From CAVRUZ01 sp963724495 (GTDB taxonomy: Bacteria > Actinomycetota > Actinomycetes > Propionibacteriales > DAIQRJ01): a DNA stretch of 64,000 nt. The notes beneath the pieces were generated by a model. The model was given only the letters and a program-made list of their open reading frames with translations. It searched no databases and was not told the origin of the DNA. Positions 38,160 to 47,345 of the stretch are shown in pieces (the stretch's first letter is position 1; the number at the start of each line of letters is the position of its first letter). Position numbers and translations under genes: made by a program. The DNA is taken from positions 310,001 to 374,000 of the forward strand of contig CAVRUZ010000002.1 of assembly GCA_963724495.1 (NCBI GenBank), in the 5' to 3' direction.

Positions 38160-39320
38160 ATGACCTCCGCTGCTGCCGACCCCAGTGTCCACATCGAAAC
38201 CGGTGCGCCCTCCGATCCAGGAGACCGCCCGGTGCTCGAGTTCGCATCACCGCGACGCGGCCGGCCACCACTCCACTTCGCCGACCTGGATCCGGCCGAC
38301 CGGCGCGACGCGGTCGCACGAACGGGTCAGGCGGGCTTCCGGGCCAAGCAACTCGCTGTTCAGTACTTCGGGCGGCTGACGTCGGACCTCGAGGCGATGA
38401 CCGACATCCCGGCAGCGGCTCGCGCCTCGCTCGCACCGCTTCTTCCGCCGCTGCTCACCGAGGTGCGCACGCTGGCTGCCGACGACGGGACCACGCGCAA
38501 GGCGCTGTGGCGACTCCACGACGGTGCGCTGGTGGAGAGCGTCCTCATGCGCTATCCCGACCGGGCGACGGTGTGCATCTCCAGTCAGGCGGGCTGCGGG
38601 ATGGCCTGCCCGTTCTGCGCGACCGGCCAGGCCGGGCTCACGCGCAACCTGTCGGTGGCCGAGATCGTCGACCAGGTGGTCCGGGCCGCAGCGGACATGC
38701 GCGCCGGCGTCGTCGCTGGTGGACCCGGGCGACTGTCCAACGTCGTGTTCATGGGCATGGGCGAGCCGCTGGCGAACTACAAGACGGTGGCCAAGGTGCT
38801 GCACCGGCTCGCCGATCCCACGCCGGACGGACTCGGCCTGTCCGCGCGCAACATCACCGTCTCCACGGTCGGGTTGGTCCCGCGGATGCACGACCTCGCG
38901 GCCGAGGGTCTGCCGGTGACGCTCGCGGTCTCGCTGCACGCCCCGGACGACGAACTCCGCGACGAGCTGGTGCCGGTGAACACGCGATGGAAGGTCGCCG
39001 AGGTGCTCGAGGCCGCCTGGGAGTACACGGCGGTCACGAACCGCCGCGTGTCCATCGAGTACGCCATGATCCGCGACATCAACGACCAGGCCTGGCGGGC
39101 CGATCTGTTGGGTCGACTGATCAAGGGCCGGCTCGTGCACGTGAACCTCATCCCGCTGAACCCGACGCCGGGGTCCAAGTGGACCGCGTCACGGCCCGCC
39201 GACGAGCGTGCCTTCGTCCGCACGCTCGAGGGCCACGGGGTCTCGGTGACTGTCCGGGACACCCGCGGTCGTGACATCGACGGGGCCTGCGGCCAGCTGG
39301 CCGGCGCCGAACTGGGCTGA
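38160..39320 (+). CDS. rlmN: 23S rRNA (adenine-2503-C2) methyltransferase
   Basis: Radical SAM enzyme also acting on some tRNAs. The CxxxCxxC cluster appears in QAGCGMACPFCATGQAG, with MGMGEPLANYKTV, NITVSTVGLVPRMHDL, SLHAPDDELRDELVPVN and the C-terminal NLIPLNPTPGSKW. ATG 38160 gives 386 residues; a longer frame upstream lacks coding character. The downstream gap to purU contains paired palindromic repeats. Confidence 0.96.
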   Translation: MTSAAADPSVHIETGAPSDPGDRPVLEFASPRRGRPPLHFADLDPADRRDAVARTGQAGFRAKQLAVQYFGRLTSDLEAMTDIPAAARASLAPLLPPLLTEVRTLAADDGTTRKALWRLHDGALVESVLMRYPDRATVCISSQAGCGMACPFCATGQAGLTRNLSVAEIVDQVVRAAADMRAGVVAGGPGRLSNVVFMGMGEPLANYKTVAKVLHRLADPTPDGLGLSARNITVSTVGLVPRMHDLAAEGLPVTLAVSLHAPDDELRDELVPVNTRWKVAEVLEAAWEYTAVTNRRVSIEYAMIRDINDQAWRADLLGRLIKGRLVHVNLIPLNPTPGSKWTASRPADERAFVRTLEGHGVSVTVRDTRGRDIDGACGQLAGAELG

Positions 39321-39356
39321 CGTCGCCGCCGCACGGCATCCCGCAGCTGCGACCCA

Positions 39357-39431
39357 GAACATGCAGCGGGAGGCCGCAAAGCGGACAGGTTGGGGCATGT
39401 CGGGTCTGCAGCAGGACGCGCTGCATGTTTC
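39357..39431. repeat. 75-bp imperfect palindrome, family B copy 1
   Basis: AACATGCAGCG at 39358-39368 and its complement at 39419-39429 flank a 50-nt centre (containing GGCCGCAAAGCGG). Lies in the 398-bp rlmN-purU gap; a related, inverted copy stands at 39530-39605. Confidence 0.72.
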
Positions 39432-39529
39432 CCGCCGGTGGGCGGCCGGTGGTGGGCCTCGTAGACGACGGTGCTTGGCCGACCAAGGCGCCGCGACAGA
39501 TCGCCGCGTCCCGGCAGCCCGCGTGCCAC

Positions 39530-39605
39530 GAAACATGCACCCGGCGTCGCCCGGCATCCGGTTTGTCCTGGCTTGGCCGCTTTGCCGCCGACCCGTGCAT
39601 GTTTC
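39530..39605. repeat. 76-bp imperfect palindrome, family B copy 2
   Basis: GAAACATGCAC at 39530-39540 pairs perfectly with GTGCATGTTTC at 39595-39605. The centre, read in reverse complement, contains GGCGGCAAAGCGGC, matching copy 1. The two copies point in opposite directions about 100 bp apart, so the whole region could also fold as one larger structure. Confidence 0.72.
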
Positions 39606-39718
39606 CCGTCGGTCGCCCGTCCGGACCGGACCGCGGCGAGACATGGCGGCCGTCGGGCAGCACCAGCAGGACACTGTCCGATCTGCCAGCTGCGTGTGGA
39701 TATGCCACAGTGTCCGGT

Positions 39719-40633
39719 ATGCCGCAGTCCGACGCTGGTCTCGCCGTGGCACCGCCGCCCGGTCCGTTGGATCCGGTGGCGGTCCGCCGGGTGCTGACGC
39801 TCTCGTGCCCTGACCGGGTAGGCATCGTCGCCGCGGTATCCGCCTACCTCGCGGAGCTGGGCGGGAACATCCTGGAAGCCCAGCAGTACAGCGACGTCGA
39901 CACGGCCAACTTCTTCATGCGCGTGGTGGTCGAGGGCCCAGCCGGAGCCTTCGACGTTGAGGTGTTCCGGCAGTCCTTCGCCGCAGATGTCGCCGCTCGC
40001 TTCACGATGGACTTCACCGTCGCCGATCCCGCGGTGCCACGACGGCTGATCGTGCTCGTCAGCCGGCTTGATCACTGCCTGGTCGACCTGTTCTACCGAT
40101 GCCGGACCGGCTCGGTGCCGGCCAACATCGTCGCGGTCGCGGGCAACCACGACATCCTGCGGCCGCTGGTCGAGTCGGCCGGTATCCCCTTCCACCACGT
40201 GCCGGTCACGGCGACGACCAAGGAGGCGGCCGAGGAGCGCCTCCGGGAGATCGCCGCGGACGCCCGCGCCGAGGCCTGGGTGCTGGCCCGGTACATGCAG
40301 ATCCTGTCGCCCGGCCTGTGTGCCGACCTGCGGGGCAAGGCGATCAACATCCACCACAGCTTCCTGCCGTCGTTTCGTGGAGCGAGGCCCTATCACCAGG
40401 CCTACGCCAGGGGAGTGAAGCTCATCGGCGCGACCGCCCACTACGTGACCGCTGACCTCGACGAGGGTCCGATCATCGAGCAGGAGGTGGCGCGGGTGAC
40501 GCATTCGGCCCGGTCGGAGGAGCTGGCGGCCGTCGGCCGCGACCTGGAATGCCAGGCGCTGGCTCGCGCCGTGCGCTGGCACGTGCAGAACCGGGTGATC
40601 CTCAACGGGCACAAGACCGTGGTGTTCCCTTGA
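39719..40633 (+). CDS. purU: Formyltetrahydrofolate deformylase
   Basis: Hydrolyses 10-formyl-THF to THF and formate. N-terminal ACT domain (LTLSCPDRVGIVAAVSAYL), then a formyltransferase-like domain with NIHHSFLPSFRGARPY and GATAHYVTADLDEGPIIEQ, containing the Asn-His-Asp triad. 304 residues. ATG 39719 is immediately preceded by an inverted repeat, GGACACTG and CAGTGTCC, with the second arm 3 bp from the start. It overlaps dxr (TTGA). Confidence 0.94.
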   Translation: MPQSDAGLAVAPPPGPLDPVAVRRVLTLSCPDRVGIVAAVSAYLAELGGNILEAQQYSDVDTANFFMRVVVEGPAGAFDVEVFRQSFAADVAARFTMDFTVADPAVPRRLIVLVSRLDHCLVDLFYRCRTGSVPANIVAVAGNHDILRPLVESAGIPFHHVPVTATTKEAAEERLREIAADARAEAWVLARYMQILSPGLCADLRGKAINIHHSFLPSFRGARPYHQAYARGVKLIGATAHYVTADLDEGPIIEQEVARVTHSARSEELAAVGRDLECQALARAVRWHVQNRVILNGHKTVVFP

Positions 40634-41934
40634 GCGGGATCCCGCCGCAGCGCGAGATCATCGTCCTGGGCTCCACCGGCTCGATCGGTGCTCAGGCGCT
40701 CGACGTCATCGCCGCCAGCCCGGAGCGGTTCCGCATCAAGGCCCTGCTTGCCGGCGGCTCGGACGTCGGCCTGCTGGCCAGGCAGGCCCTGGACACCGGC
40801 GCAGCTGTCGTCGGAGTCGCCGATGCCACCAAGGGCACTGAGCTCCACGATGCCCTTGCCGCGCAGGCGGACGGCCGCCCGATGCCCGACGTGGTGGCCG
40901 GCCCCGATGCAGCCACCGAGATCGCGGCCATGCCGGCCGAACCCTCGACCGCTCCCGGTGGGTGCGTCGTCCTCAACGGGATCAACGGCTCCATCGGACT
41001 GCGTCCGACACTCGCGGCACTGGCGGCCGGGCACACGCTCGCGCTCGCCAACAAGGAGTCGCTGATCACCGGCGGCCCGCTGGTCAAGGCGGCTGCTGCG
41101 CCCGGCCAGCTGGTCCCGGTCGACTCCGAGCACTCGGCCCTGGCCCAGGCACTGCGTTCGGGCACCGCGGCAGAGGTGCGGCGGCTGATCGTCACCGCGT
41201 CCGGCGGCCCGTTCCGCGGGCGTACCCGTGAAGAGCTCGCAGGAGTCACCGTCGAGCAGGCGCTGGCACACCCCACCTGGGCCATGGGGCCGGTCATCAC
41301 GATCAACTCGGCCACGCTGGTGAACAAGGGCCTCGAGGTGATCGAGGCGCACCTGCTGTTCGACGTCGACATGGACGCCATCGACGTCGTCGTGCACCCG
41401 CAGTCGGTGATCCACTCGATGGTGGAGTTCGTCGACGGAGCGCTCCTGGCCCAGGCGAGCCCGCCCGACATGCGGCTGCCGATCGCGCTCGGACTGTCCT
41501 GGCCCGACCGGGTGCCGCGCGACGGCTACGGCTGTGACTTCACCGACCCGACGGCCTGGACCTTCGAGCCACTGGACCACGAGACGTTTCCGGCGGTTCG
41601 ACTGGCACAGGAGGCAGGACGCCGAGGCGGGACCGCACCCGGCATCTACAACGCCGCGAACGAGGAGTGCGTGGCGGCTTTCCGGGCGTCCGCACTTTCG
41701 TTCACAGGTATCGTCGACACGATTGCCGCCGTGCTCGACGACGCCCGAAGCGACGGGATCGACACCGATGCCGGCTCGATCGATGCGGTGCTCGCAGCCG
41801 AGAACTGGGCCCGCGAACGAGCCAGACACCTGATCGGGGCTATGACCCCGGACCGACGGGGAGGGAACGAGAGCAATGTCCACGATGATCTCCGTCGGTG
41901 GAGCACTGCATGTTCTTCGTCGGCATCCTCGTGA
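40630..41934 (+). CDS. dxr: 1-deoxy-D-xylulose 5-phosphate reductoisomerase
   Basis: First committed step of the MEP isoprenoid pathway. NADPH site VLGSTGSIGAQALDV, ALANKESLITGG, VDSEHSALAQAL and TASGGPFRGR are all present, as is NEECVAAFR. TTG 40630 overlaps the purU stop. The frame runs to 41934, over the start of rseP by 59 bases; the last 20 residues look non-native, so the true stop may lie earlier. ispG of the same pathway is 2 kb downstream. Confidence 0.94.
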   Translation: MSGIPPQREIIVLGSTGSIGAQALDVIAASPERFRIKALLAGGSDVGLLARQALDTGAAVVGVADATKGTELHDALAAQADGRPMPDVVAGPDAATEIAAMPAEPSTAPGGCVVLNGINGSIGLRPTLAALAAGHTLALANKESLITGGPLVKAAAAPGQLVPVDSEHSALAQALRSGTAAEVRRLIVTASGGPFRGRTREELAGVTVEQALAHPTWAMGPVITINSATLVNKGLEVIEAHLLFDVDMDAIDVVVHPQSVIHSMVEFVDGALLAQASPPDMRLPIALGLSWPDRVPRDGYGCDFTDPTAWTFEPLDHETFPAVRLAQEAGRRGGTAPGIYNAANEECVAAFRASALSFTGIVDTIAAVLDDARSDGIDTDAGSIDAVLAAENWARERARHLIGAMTPDRRGGNESNVHDDLRRWSTACSSSASS

Positions 41935-43182
41935 GCATCGCCCTGCACGAGCTCGGGCACATGGTCCCGGCCAAGCTCTTCGGCATCAAGGTCACCCAGT
42001 ACTTCGTCGGCTTCGGCCGCACGCTGTGGTCCCGTCGCCGGGGTGAGACCGAGTACGGCGTCAAGCTCATCCCCGCCGGCGGCTTCGTCCGCATCGTGGG
42101 GATGCTGCCGCCGACGGCCGACGGGCGGCAGCGCGGGTGGTCCACCGGTGCCTTCCAGTCGCTGATCGACGATGCCCGCCAGGCCTCCGCCGAGGAGATC
42201 GGTGCGGCCGACCAGCACCGTGCCTTCTATCGCCAGGCATGGTGGAAGAAGGTCATCGTGATGGCGGGCGGACCGACTGTGAACCTGGTCCTGGCGGTGA
42301 TCCTGATCTCGATCTCGATGATGGGCATCGGCGTCTACCGCACGACCACCACGCTGTCGGGGGTCTCCGACTGCGTGCTGCCGGCCACCTCGCCCGCCAC
42401 GACCTGTCCCGACGGCGCTCCGCTGTCACCGGCGAAGGCCGCGGGCCTTGAAGCCGGAGACCGGATCGTCTCGATCAACGGCGTGGCCATCGCGCAGCTG
42501 GCGCGATGCGCAGGACCAGATCCGGGCCGCCGCGGGCAAGACGGTCCCGTTCGTGGTCGAGCGTGACGGCGCGCAACTGGCCAAGCAGGTCTCGGTGGTC
42601 CCCAACCAGAGCCCCGACCTGAACGACCCCAGCAAGACCGTGACCGTCGGCTTCATCGGAGTGTCACCGGGGACCATCCGGGCTGCCGCGAGCGTCGGCG
42701 AGACCGCGGGCTATCTGCAGGACATGGTCGGCGCGACGCTCAACGCCATGTGGCACCTGCCGCAGCGCATGGTGAACGTGGTCAAGGCCGTCGGGGGAGA
42801 GCCGCGGTCGCAGGACTCGCCGGTGTCGGTGGTGGGCGCGAGCCGCGTGGCCGGGGAGATCGCGACCGGCGACGTCGGGCTGGGCACGCGCCTCATCGTC
42901 TCCGACCGGGTGGCACTGATGCTGACCGCGCTGGGCGGTCTCAACCTGTTCGTCGGCCTGTTCAACCTGCTGCCGCTGCTGCCGTTGGACGGCGGGCACA
43001 TCTTCGGCGCCCTGTGGGAGGCGGCGAATCGCGGCATCGCCCGGCTCCGGCACAAACCCGACCCCGGCTACGTCGACATCGCCAGGGCACTCCCGCTCGT
43101 CTACGCGATCGCGTCGGTGCTGGTGGTGATGGGCGGCCTGCTGCTGGTCGCCGACATCATCAATCCCGTCCGGCTCGGCTGA
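41876..43182 (+). CDS. rseP: Site-2 membrane metalloprotease RseP/Rip1, two frame breaks
   Basis: Intramembrane protease of the M50 family that releases anti-sigma factors. Zinc motif HELGH lies in the first helix (SIALHELGHMVPAK), the PDZ domain in the middle (LEAGDRIVSINGVAI) and the third conserved helix in NLLPLLPLDGGHI. ATG 41876 follows GGGAGGGAACGAG. Two +1 shifts are needed, near 41912 and 42499, to connect the conserved parts. Dxr-rseP-ispG order is typical for actinomycetes. Confidence 0.85.
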
Positions 43183-43202
43183 CCGCCGCGGCGTGTTCAG
43201 AA

Positions 43203-43277
43203 CCTGAAAAGTGGCGGCTCGTTGCGCTGTGAGCACGCTCAGCGCGCCGATTGCGCCACTAGACACCAGTTTTCAGG
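43203..43277. repeat. 75-bp imperfect palindrome, family A copy 2
   Basis: CCTGAAAAGTGG at 43203-43214 pairs with CCAGTTTTCAGG at 43266-43277 (one mismatch). CCTGAAAAGTGGCGGCTCG is the reverse complement of the right end of the copy at 6658-6741, with one difference; the other ends also match in 19 of 22 positions. It lies 21 bp past the rseP stop. Confidence 0.75.
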
Positions 43278-43336
43278 GCTGCGACGTGTGCAGACGTCGA
43301 GGACACACTGAGCGCTGGTCGCCCTAGGGTGCGGCG

Positions 43337-43952
43337 ATGGACGACTCCTCGCTGCTGCTCGCCGAGGCAGCTGTCATCCGCGGTGAGGACGCCGCGGGAC
43401 TCGTGATCGGCTGCGTGCTCGCGGTGGCGCGGACGACCGCCGGTGTCGTCGCCAGCCGGCCGGGCGACACGCACCTGGCTCCAGGTGAACGCACCACGAC
43501 GACGGGCTGCGTCAGCTACCTGATCGACGAGCGGCCCGCGGTGCCGGCGTTGCCATCGGGATACGAGCTGCGCACGGCCGATGCCGACGACTGGCTGGCG
43601 GCCAGGCGGCCGCCGGAGTGGGAGGCCGACGAGTGGTCCGACCTGCTGGCCGGACGGCTGGGGCCCGTGGGCAATCGTGACCGACACCGAAGGAGTGGCC
43701 TCGTTGTGCCACTGCGCCCGGCTGGCGACGGCTGGGGCCGAAGCAGGCGTCTACACCGCTGCAGCGCATCGCGGCCGCGGTCTCGCGCGGCTGGCCACCG
43801 CAGCGTGGGCAAGCCAGCTGTGGGATCGGGGAGTGCCGCTGTTCTACAGCCACGCCGAGGACAACGCCTCCTCCCAGCGGGTGGCCGAGGGACTCGGCCT
43901 GCGGCTGCTCGGCCGGTTGTGGTTCGTCACGCGGGCCGAGCCCGAGGCGTGA
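43337..43952 (+). CDS. GNAT family N-acetyltransferase, frame broken near 43668
   Basis: About 204 residues. The N-terminal region (MDDSSLLLAEAAVIRGEDAA) and the acetyl-CoA loop TAAAHRGRGLARLATAAW lie in different frames; GPWAIVTDTEGVAS resumes after a +1 shift near 43668. The pattern H-R-G-R-G-L-A is the family's motif A. The substrate is unknown. It ends convergent with the phosphatase gene. Confidence 0.75.
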
Positions 43953-43966
43953 CCCGGCGCAAGTCC

Positions 43967-44647
43967 TCAGGCTGTGACCAGGTCCTGGGTGAGGTGATCG
44001 AGCCGGTTGAGGAAGTGCAGGCTGGCGTGCCCGTCCACGAGTTCGAACTCGCTGATACCGGTGTTGTTGATCGTGAACCACCCGTGCCGGGCGACGGTGG
44101 AACCCATCAGCGCCGGGATCAGGTACTGCGTGAAGGCGCCGTGGGTGACCATCGCGACGACCTCGTCATCGCCGTGAGCCGCGAGACCGGCCACGACCTC
44201 GTCGGCGCGCGCCAGGGTGGCCGGGTCGTCCTCGACCGGGCCGGGCCACCAGCCGTGCGGTCCTGCGCTGTTGGGCAGAGTCAGCCGGTCACTCAGCGCC
44301 ATCAGGTCGTGCGACGCCGCACCGGGGTGGGAGATCCGCTCGGTCCCGTCGGCGGAGAGGTCGAACAGCCCGGGGATCTCGATCAGCCGGTCGTGGCCCT
44401 GGAGCGGCAGGTCGAGCACGTCCGCGAGCGGGCCGGCGGTCTGGACGCAGCGGATGGCCAGGCTCGTGTAGAGCGTCGTAGCCGGCAGCCGGCTCCGGTC
44501 CCCGCGGATCCAGGCGGACAGTGCCGCCACCTGATCGTGGCCGAGGGCGGTGAGCGGTGCGTCCGGCGAGCGACCGTAGTCGTCGCCGTGTTCGGCCCAG
44601 GCCCGGTTGTTGGTCGACTCCGCATGGCGGATCAGGAAGAGACGCAT
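43967..44647 (-). CDS. Histidine phosphatase (phosphoglycerate mutase family)
   Basis: Catalytic RHG-like motif as LIRHAESTNNR at the N-terminus and second His in MVTHGAFTQYLIP. 226 residues from ATG 44647. The middle GISEFELV region differs from dPGM, so it is a general phosphatase rather than glycolytic mutase. Longer upstream frame lacks a credible start. Confidence 0.86.
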   Translation of the reverse strand: MRLFLIRHAESTNNRAWAEHGDDYGRSPDAPLTALGHDQVAALSAWIRGDRSRLPATTLYTSLAIRCVQTAGPLADVLDLPLQGHDRLIEIPGLFDLSADGTERISHPGAASHDLMALSDRLTLPNSAGPHGWWPGPVEDDPATLARADEVVAGLAAHGDDEVVAMVTHGAFTQYLIPALMGSTVARHGWFTINNTGISEFELVDGHASLHFLNRLDHLTQDLVTA

Positions 44648-44714
44648 GGCTCTAGCCTGCCCGAGGGTCGACGACTCTTCTGGCGCCGCGGCTGAAAGCA
44701 CGGCTGCGTGGGCC

Positions 44715-45101
44715 TCAGGTTCGCCGGTTGCGCACCTTCCAGTCGGCGACGGCCGTGTCCACGTCGACGGTCCTGACCACTACCGGTGGACCGCCGCCGG
44801 GGTGCTGGCGGGCGTGCACGATGCGGGTGTTGAGTTCGCGGACCGCCTCGCGGACCTCACGTTCAGAGCGCATCGTGTCGAGGAGGTCGGGCAAGGTCTC
44901 CACGGCGCGCCGGATGGCAAGCCCGGTCGGCAGCGCGTCGGCCATCGAGATGCCCTCGCGCTCGACCCAGCTCTTGACCCACCAGTCAGGGTCATTGGTA
45001 TTGCGCTTGGGTAGCGGCTTGCCGTAGCCGGGCAGGTCGTCCCAGTCGCCCCGCTCCTGTGCCTCGCGGATCTGCTTGTCGATGTACGACTCGTAGGCCA
45101 T
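44715..45101 (-). CDS. DUF1992 family protein
   Basis: 128 residues with YIDKQIREAQERGDWDDLPG and GKPLPKRNTNDPDWWVKSW, the DnaJ-homologue-C28/DUF1992 pattern. Function unknown. Start ATG 45101. It is divergent from ispG, whose start lies 163 bp away. Confidence 0.86.
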   Translation of the reverse strand: MAYESYIDKQIREAQERGDWDDLPGYGKPLPKRNTNDPDWWVKSWVEREGISMADALPTGLAIRRAVETLPDLLDTMRSEREVREAVRELNTRIVHARQHPGGGPPVVVRTVDVDTAVADWKVRNRRT

Positions 45102-45263
45102 TGCTGCCTCCCGACGGATCACCCCGCGCGTGCCGCCGAGAATACCGAACGCGGTGCCCGGAGCGAGGCTCTCGAGTTGTGCCATCGGCCACACGACATG
45201 CTCCGGATCACGCTCGAACGCGAAACGGTCGGCAGGCACGGCAGCCTTTGCGATACTGGCTCC

Positions 45264-46415
45264 ATGGCTGTTTCGCTGGGTATGCCCGCACCGCCGGCTC
45301 CGACGTTGGCGCCGCGTCGCAAGACCCGCAAGATCAAGGTCGGCAAGGTCGAGGTCGGGGGAGACGCCCCCGTGTCGGTCCAGTCGATGACCACCACCCT
45401 CACCTCCGACATCAACGCCACCCTGCAGCAGATCGCAGAGCTGACAGCCACCGGCTGCGACATCGTGCGCGTCGCGTGCCCGAGCCAGGACGACGCTGAC
45501 GCCCTCGTCGCCATCGCGACGAAGTCGCAGATCCCGGTGATCGCCGACATCCACTTCCAGCCCAAGTACGTGTTCGCCGCCATCGACGCCGGCTGCGCAG
45601 CCGTCCGCGTGAACCCCGGCAACATCCGCAAGTTCGACGACCAGATCAAGGAGATCGCCCGGGCCGCCAAGGACCGCGGGACGTCGCTCCGCATCGGCGT
45701 CAACGCCGGTTCACTGGACCCGCGGCTGCTGAGCAAGCACGGGTCGGCAACTCCCGAGGCCCTCGTCGAGTCCGCCGTGTGGGAGGCGTCCCTGTTCGAG
45801 GAGCACGACTTCCACGACTTCAAGATCTCGGTCAAGCACCACGATCCGGTCGTGATGGTCCGGGCCTACCAGCTGCTCTCCGAACGAGGGGACTGGCCAC
45901 TCCACCTCGGCGTCACCGAGGCGGGCCCGACCTTCCAGGGCACGATCAAGTCGGCGACCGCCTTCGGCGCTCTGCTGAGCCAGGGCATCGGCGACACGAT
46001 CCGGGTCTCGTTGTCGGCCCCTCCGGTGGAGGAGGTCAAGGTCGGCATCCAGATCCTGCAGTCGCTGAACCTCCGGCCGCGCAAGCTGGAGATCGTGTCG
46101 TGCCCGTCATGCGGGCGTGCACAGGTGGACGTTTATAAGCTTGCTGACGACGTGACCGCAGGACTGGAAGGGCTGACCGTCCCGCTCCGGGTGGCCGTGA
46201 TGGGCTGCGTGGTGAACGGACCGGGAGAAGCCCGGGAAGCGGACCTGGGTGTGGCGTCGGGCAACGGGAAGGGGCAGATCTTCGTGCGTGGCGAGGTCGT
46301 CAAGACCGTCCCGGAGGCACTGATCGTGGAGACGCTGATCGCCGAGGCCAACCGCCTGGCCGACGAGATGGGGGAGTCGGAAGAAGGCGGCGTCCCCTCG
46401 GTGTCCGTGAGCTGA
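45264..46415 (+). CDS. ispG: (E)-4-hydroxy-3-methylbut-2-enyl-diphosphate synthase
   Basis: Iron-sulphur enzyme of the MEP pathway. Conserved VQSMTTTLTSDINATLQQI, ADIHFQPKYVFAAIDAG, RVNPGNIRK and the cluster Cys residues in SCPSCGRAQ and GCVVNGPGE are intact. 383 residues. ATG 45264. Downstream GNAT follows 16 bp after the stop. Confidence 0.96.
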   Translation: MAVSLGMPAPPAPTLAPRRKTRKIKVGKVEVGGDAPVSVQSMTTTLTSDINATLQQIAELTATGCDIVRVACPSQDDADALVAIATKSQIPVIADIHFQPKYVFAAIDAGCAAVRVNPGNIRKFDDQIKEIARAAKDRGTSLRIGVNAGSLDPRLLSKHGSATPEALVESAVWEASLFEEHDFHDFKISVKHHDPVVMVRAYQLLSERGDWPLHLGVTEAGPTFQGTIKSATAFGALLSQGIGDTIRVSLSAPPVEEVKVGIQILQSLNLRPRKLEIVSCPSCGRAQVDVYKLADDVTAGLEGLTVPLRVAVMGCVVNGPGEAREADLGVASGNGKGQIFVRGEVVKTVPEALIVETLIAEANRLADEMGESEEGGVPSVSVS

Positions 46416-46430
46416 GATGCGGGTGCAGAC

Positions 46431-47273
46431 ATGACCACCGTGCGGGCCCACGGTGCACGTCTGCTGACACTTCGGGACCGGCGGCTCATCGAGTCGGTGC
46501 TCGACGACGACCCGGTGACCAACGTCTTCCTCGACGCCAGGTTGCGCAGTGGGCTGGCGAAGGGTCACCTGGCCGAACGCCTGGCCGCCTACACCGACGC
46601 CGGCGGGGTGACATCGCTGTGCTGGCTGGGCGGCAACGTCGTGCCAACGGCCAACGCGAGCGATGAGGCGGCGGATGCGTTCAGTGGCATGGCCGGTCGA
46701 TACACGGCCTGGTTCTCGAGCCTGTGGGGCCCCATCGGACCGGTGACGCGGATGTTCGAGCACCTCAGGGGTCAGTTGGACGAACCCCGCGCGGTCCGTT
46801 CGGAGCAACCGTTCATGGTCCTGCGGCAGGCGCCGCAGGTGGCACCCGACCCGCTCGCGCGACTCGTGACGATGGCCGACTTCGAGGCCTACTACCAGGC
46901 CTCGGTCGCCTTCTTCACCGAGGAACTCGGGGTGTCACCCGAGCGCGACGGCAGCAGCGGATACCGCGTCCTGGTGGCCGACCTGGTGAAGTCCGGCCGG
47001 GCTTATGCGCGGTTCGAGGGCGATCGCCTGATCGCCAAGGCCGATGTCGCGTTGATCGGTTCCGGTGCAGCGCAGGTGCAGGGCGTCTTTGTGGTGCCCG
47101 AACGTCGCGGTGAGGGCCTCGCCGGTCCGATGGTGTCGACGGCCTGTACGGCCGGTCTGGAGCTCGCGCCGGTGGTGACGCTGTACGTCAACGCATTCAA
47201 TGTGGCTGCCCGGCGGGCCTATGCCCGGGTGGGCTTCACCGACCACGCCATCTTCCGCACCTACATGTGGTGA
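46431..47273 (+). CDS. GNAT acetyltransferase with N-terminal DUF4081
   Basis: 280 residues, like the Rv2867c group next to ispG in mycobacteria. N-terminal DUF4081 (VLDDDPVTNVFLDARLRSG) and a C-terminal GNAT with QVQGVFVVPERRGEGLAGPM and NVAARRAYARVGF. The substrate is unknown. It is probably co-transcribed with ispG. Confidence 0.88.
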   Translation: MTTVRAHGARLLTLRDRRLIESVLDDDPVTNVFLDARLRSGLAKGHLAERLAAYTDAGGVTSLCWLGGNVVPTANASDEAADAFSGMAGRYTAWFSSLWGPIGPVTRMFEHLRGQLDEPRAVRSEQPFMVLRQAPQVAPDPLARLVTMADFEAYYQASVAFFTEELGVSPERDGSSGYRVLVADLVKSGRAYARFEGDRLIAKADVALIGSGAAQVQGVFVVPERRGEGLAGPMVSTACTAGLELAPVVTLYVNAFNVAARRAYARVGFTDHAIFRTYMW

Positions 47274-47345
47274 GCGGCCCGCTGGCCTGACCCGGACGCT
47301 GCCGTCGGGCCGATCCGCGAGCCTCCGGGCGACCCCCTAGCGTCA

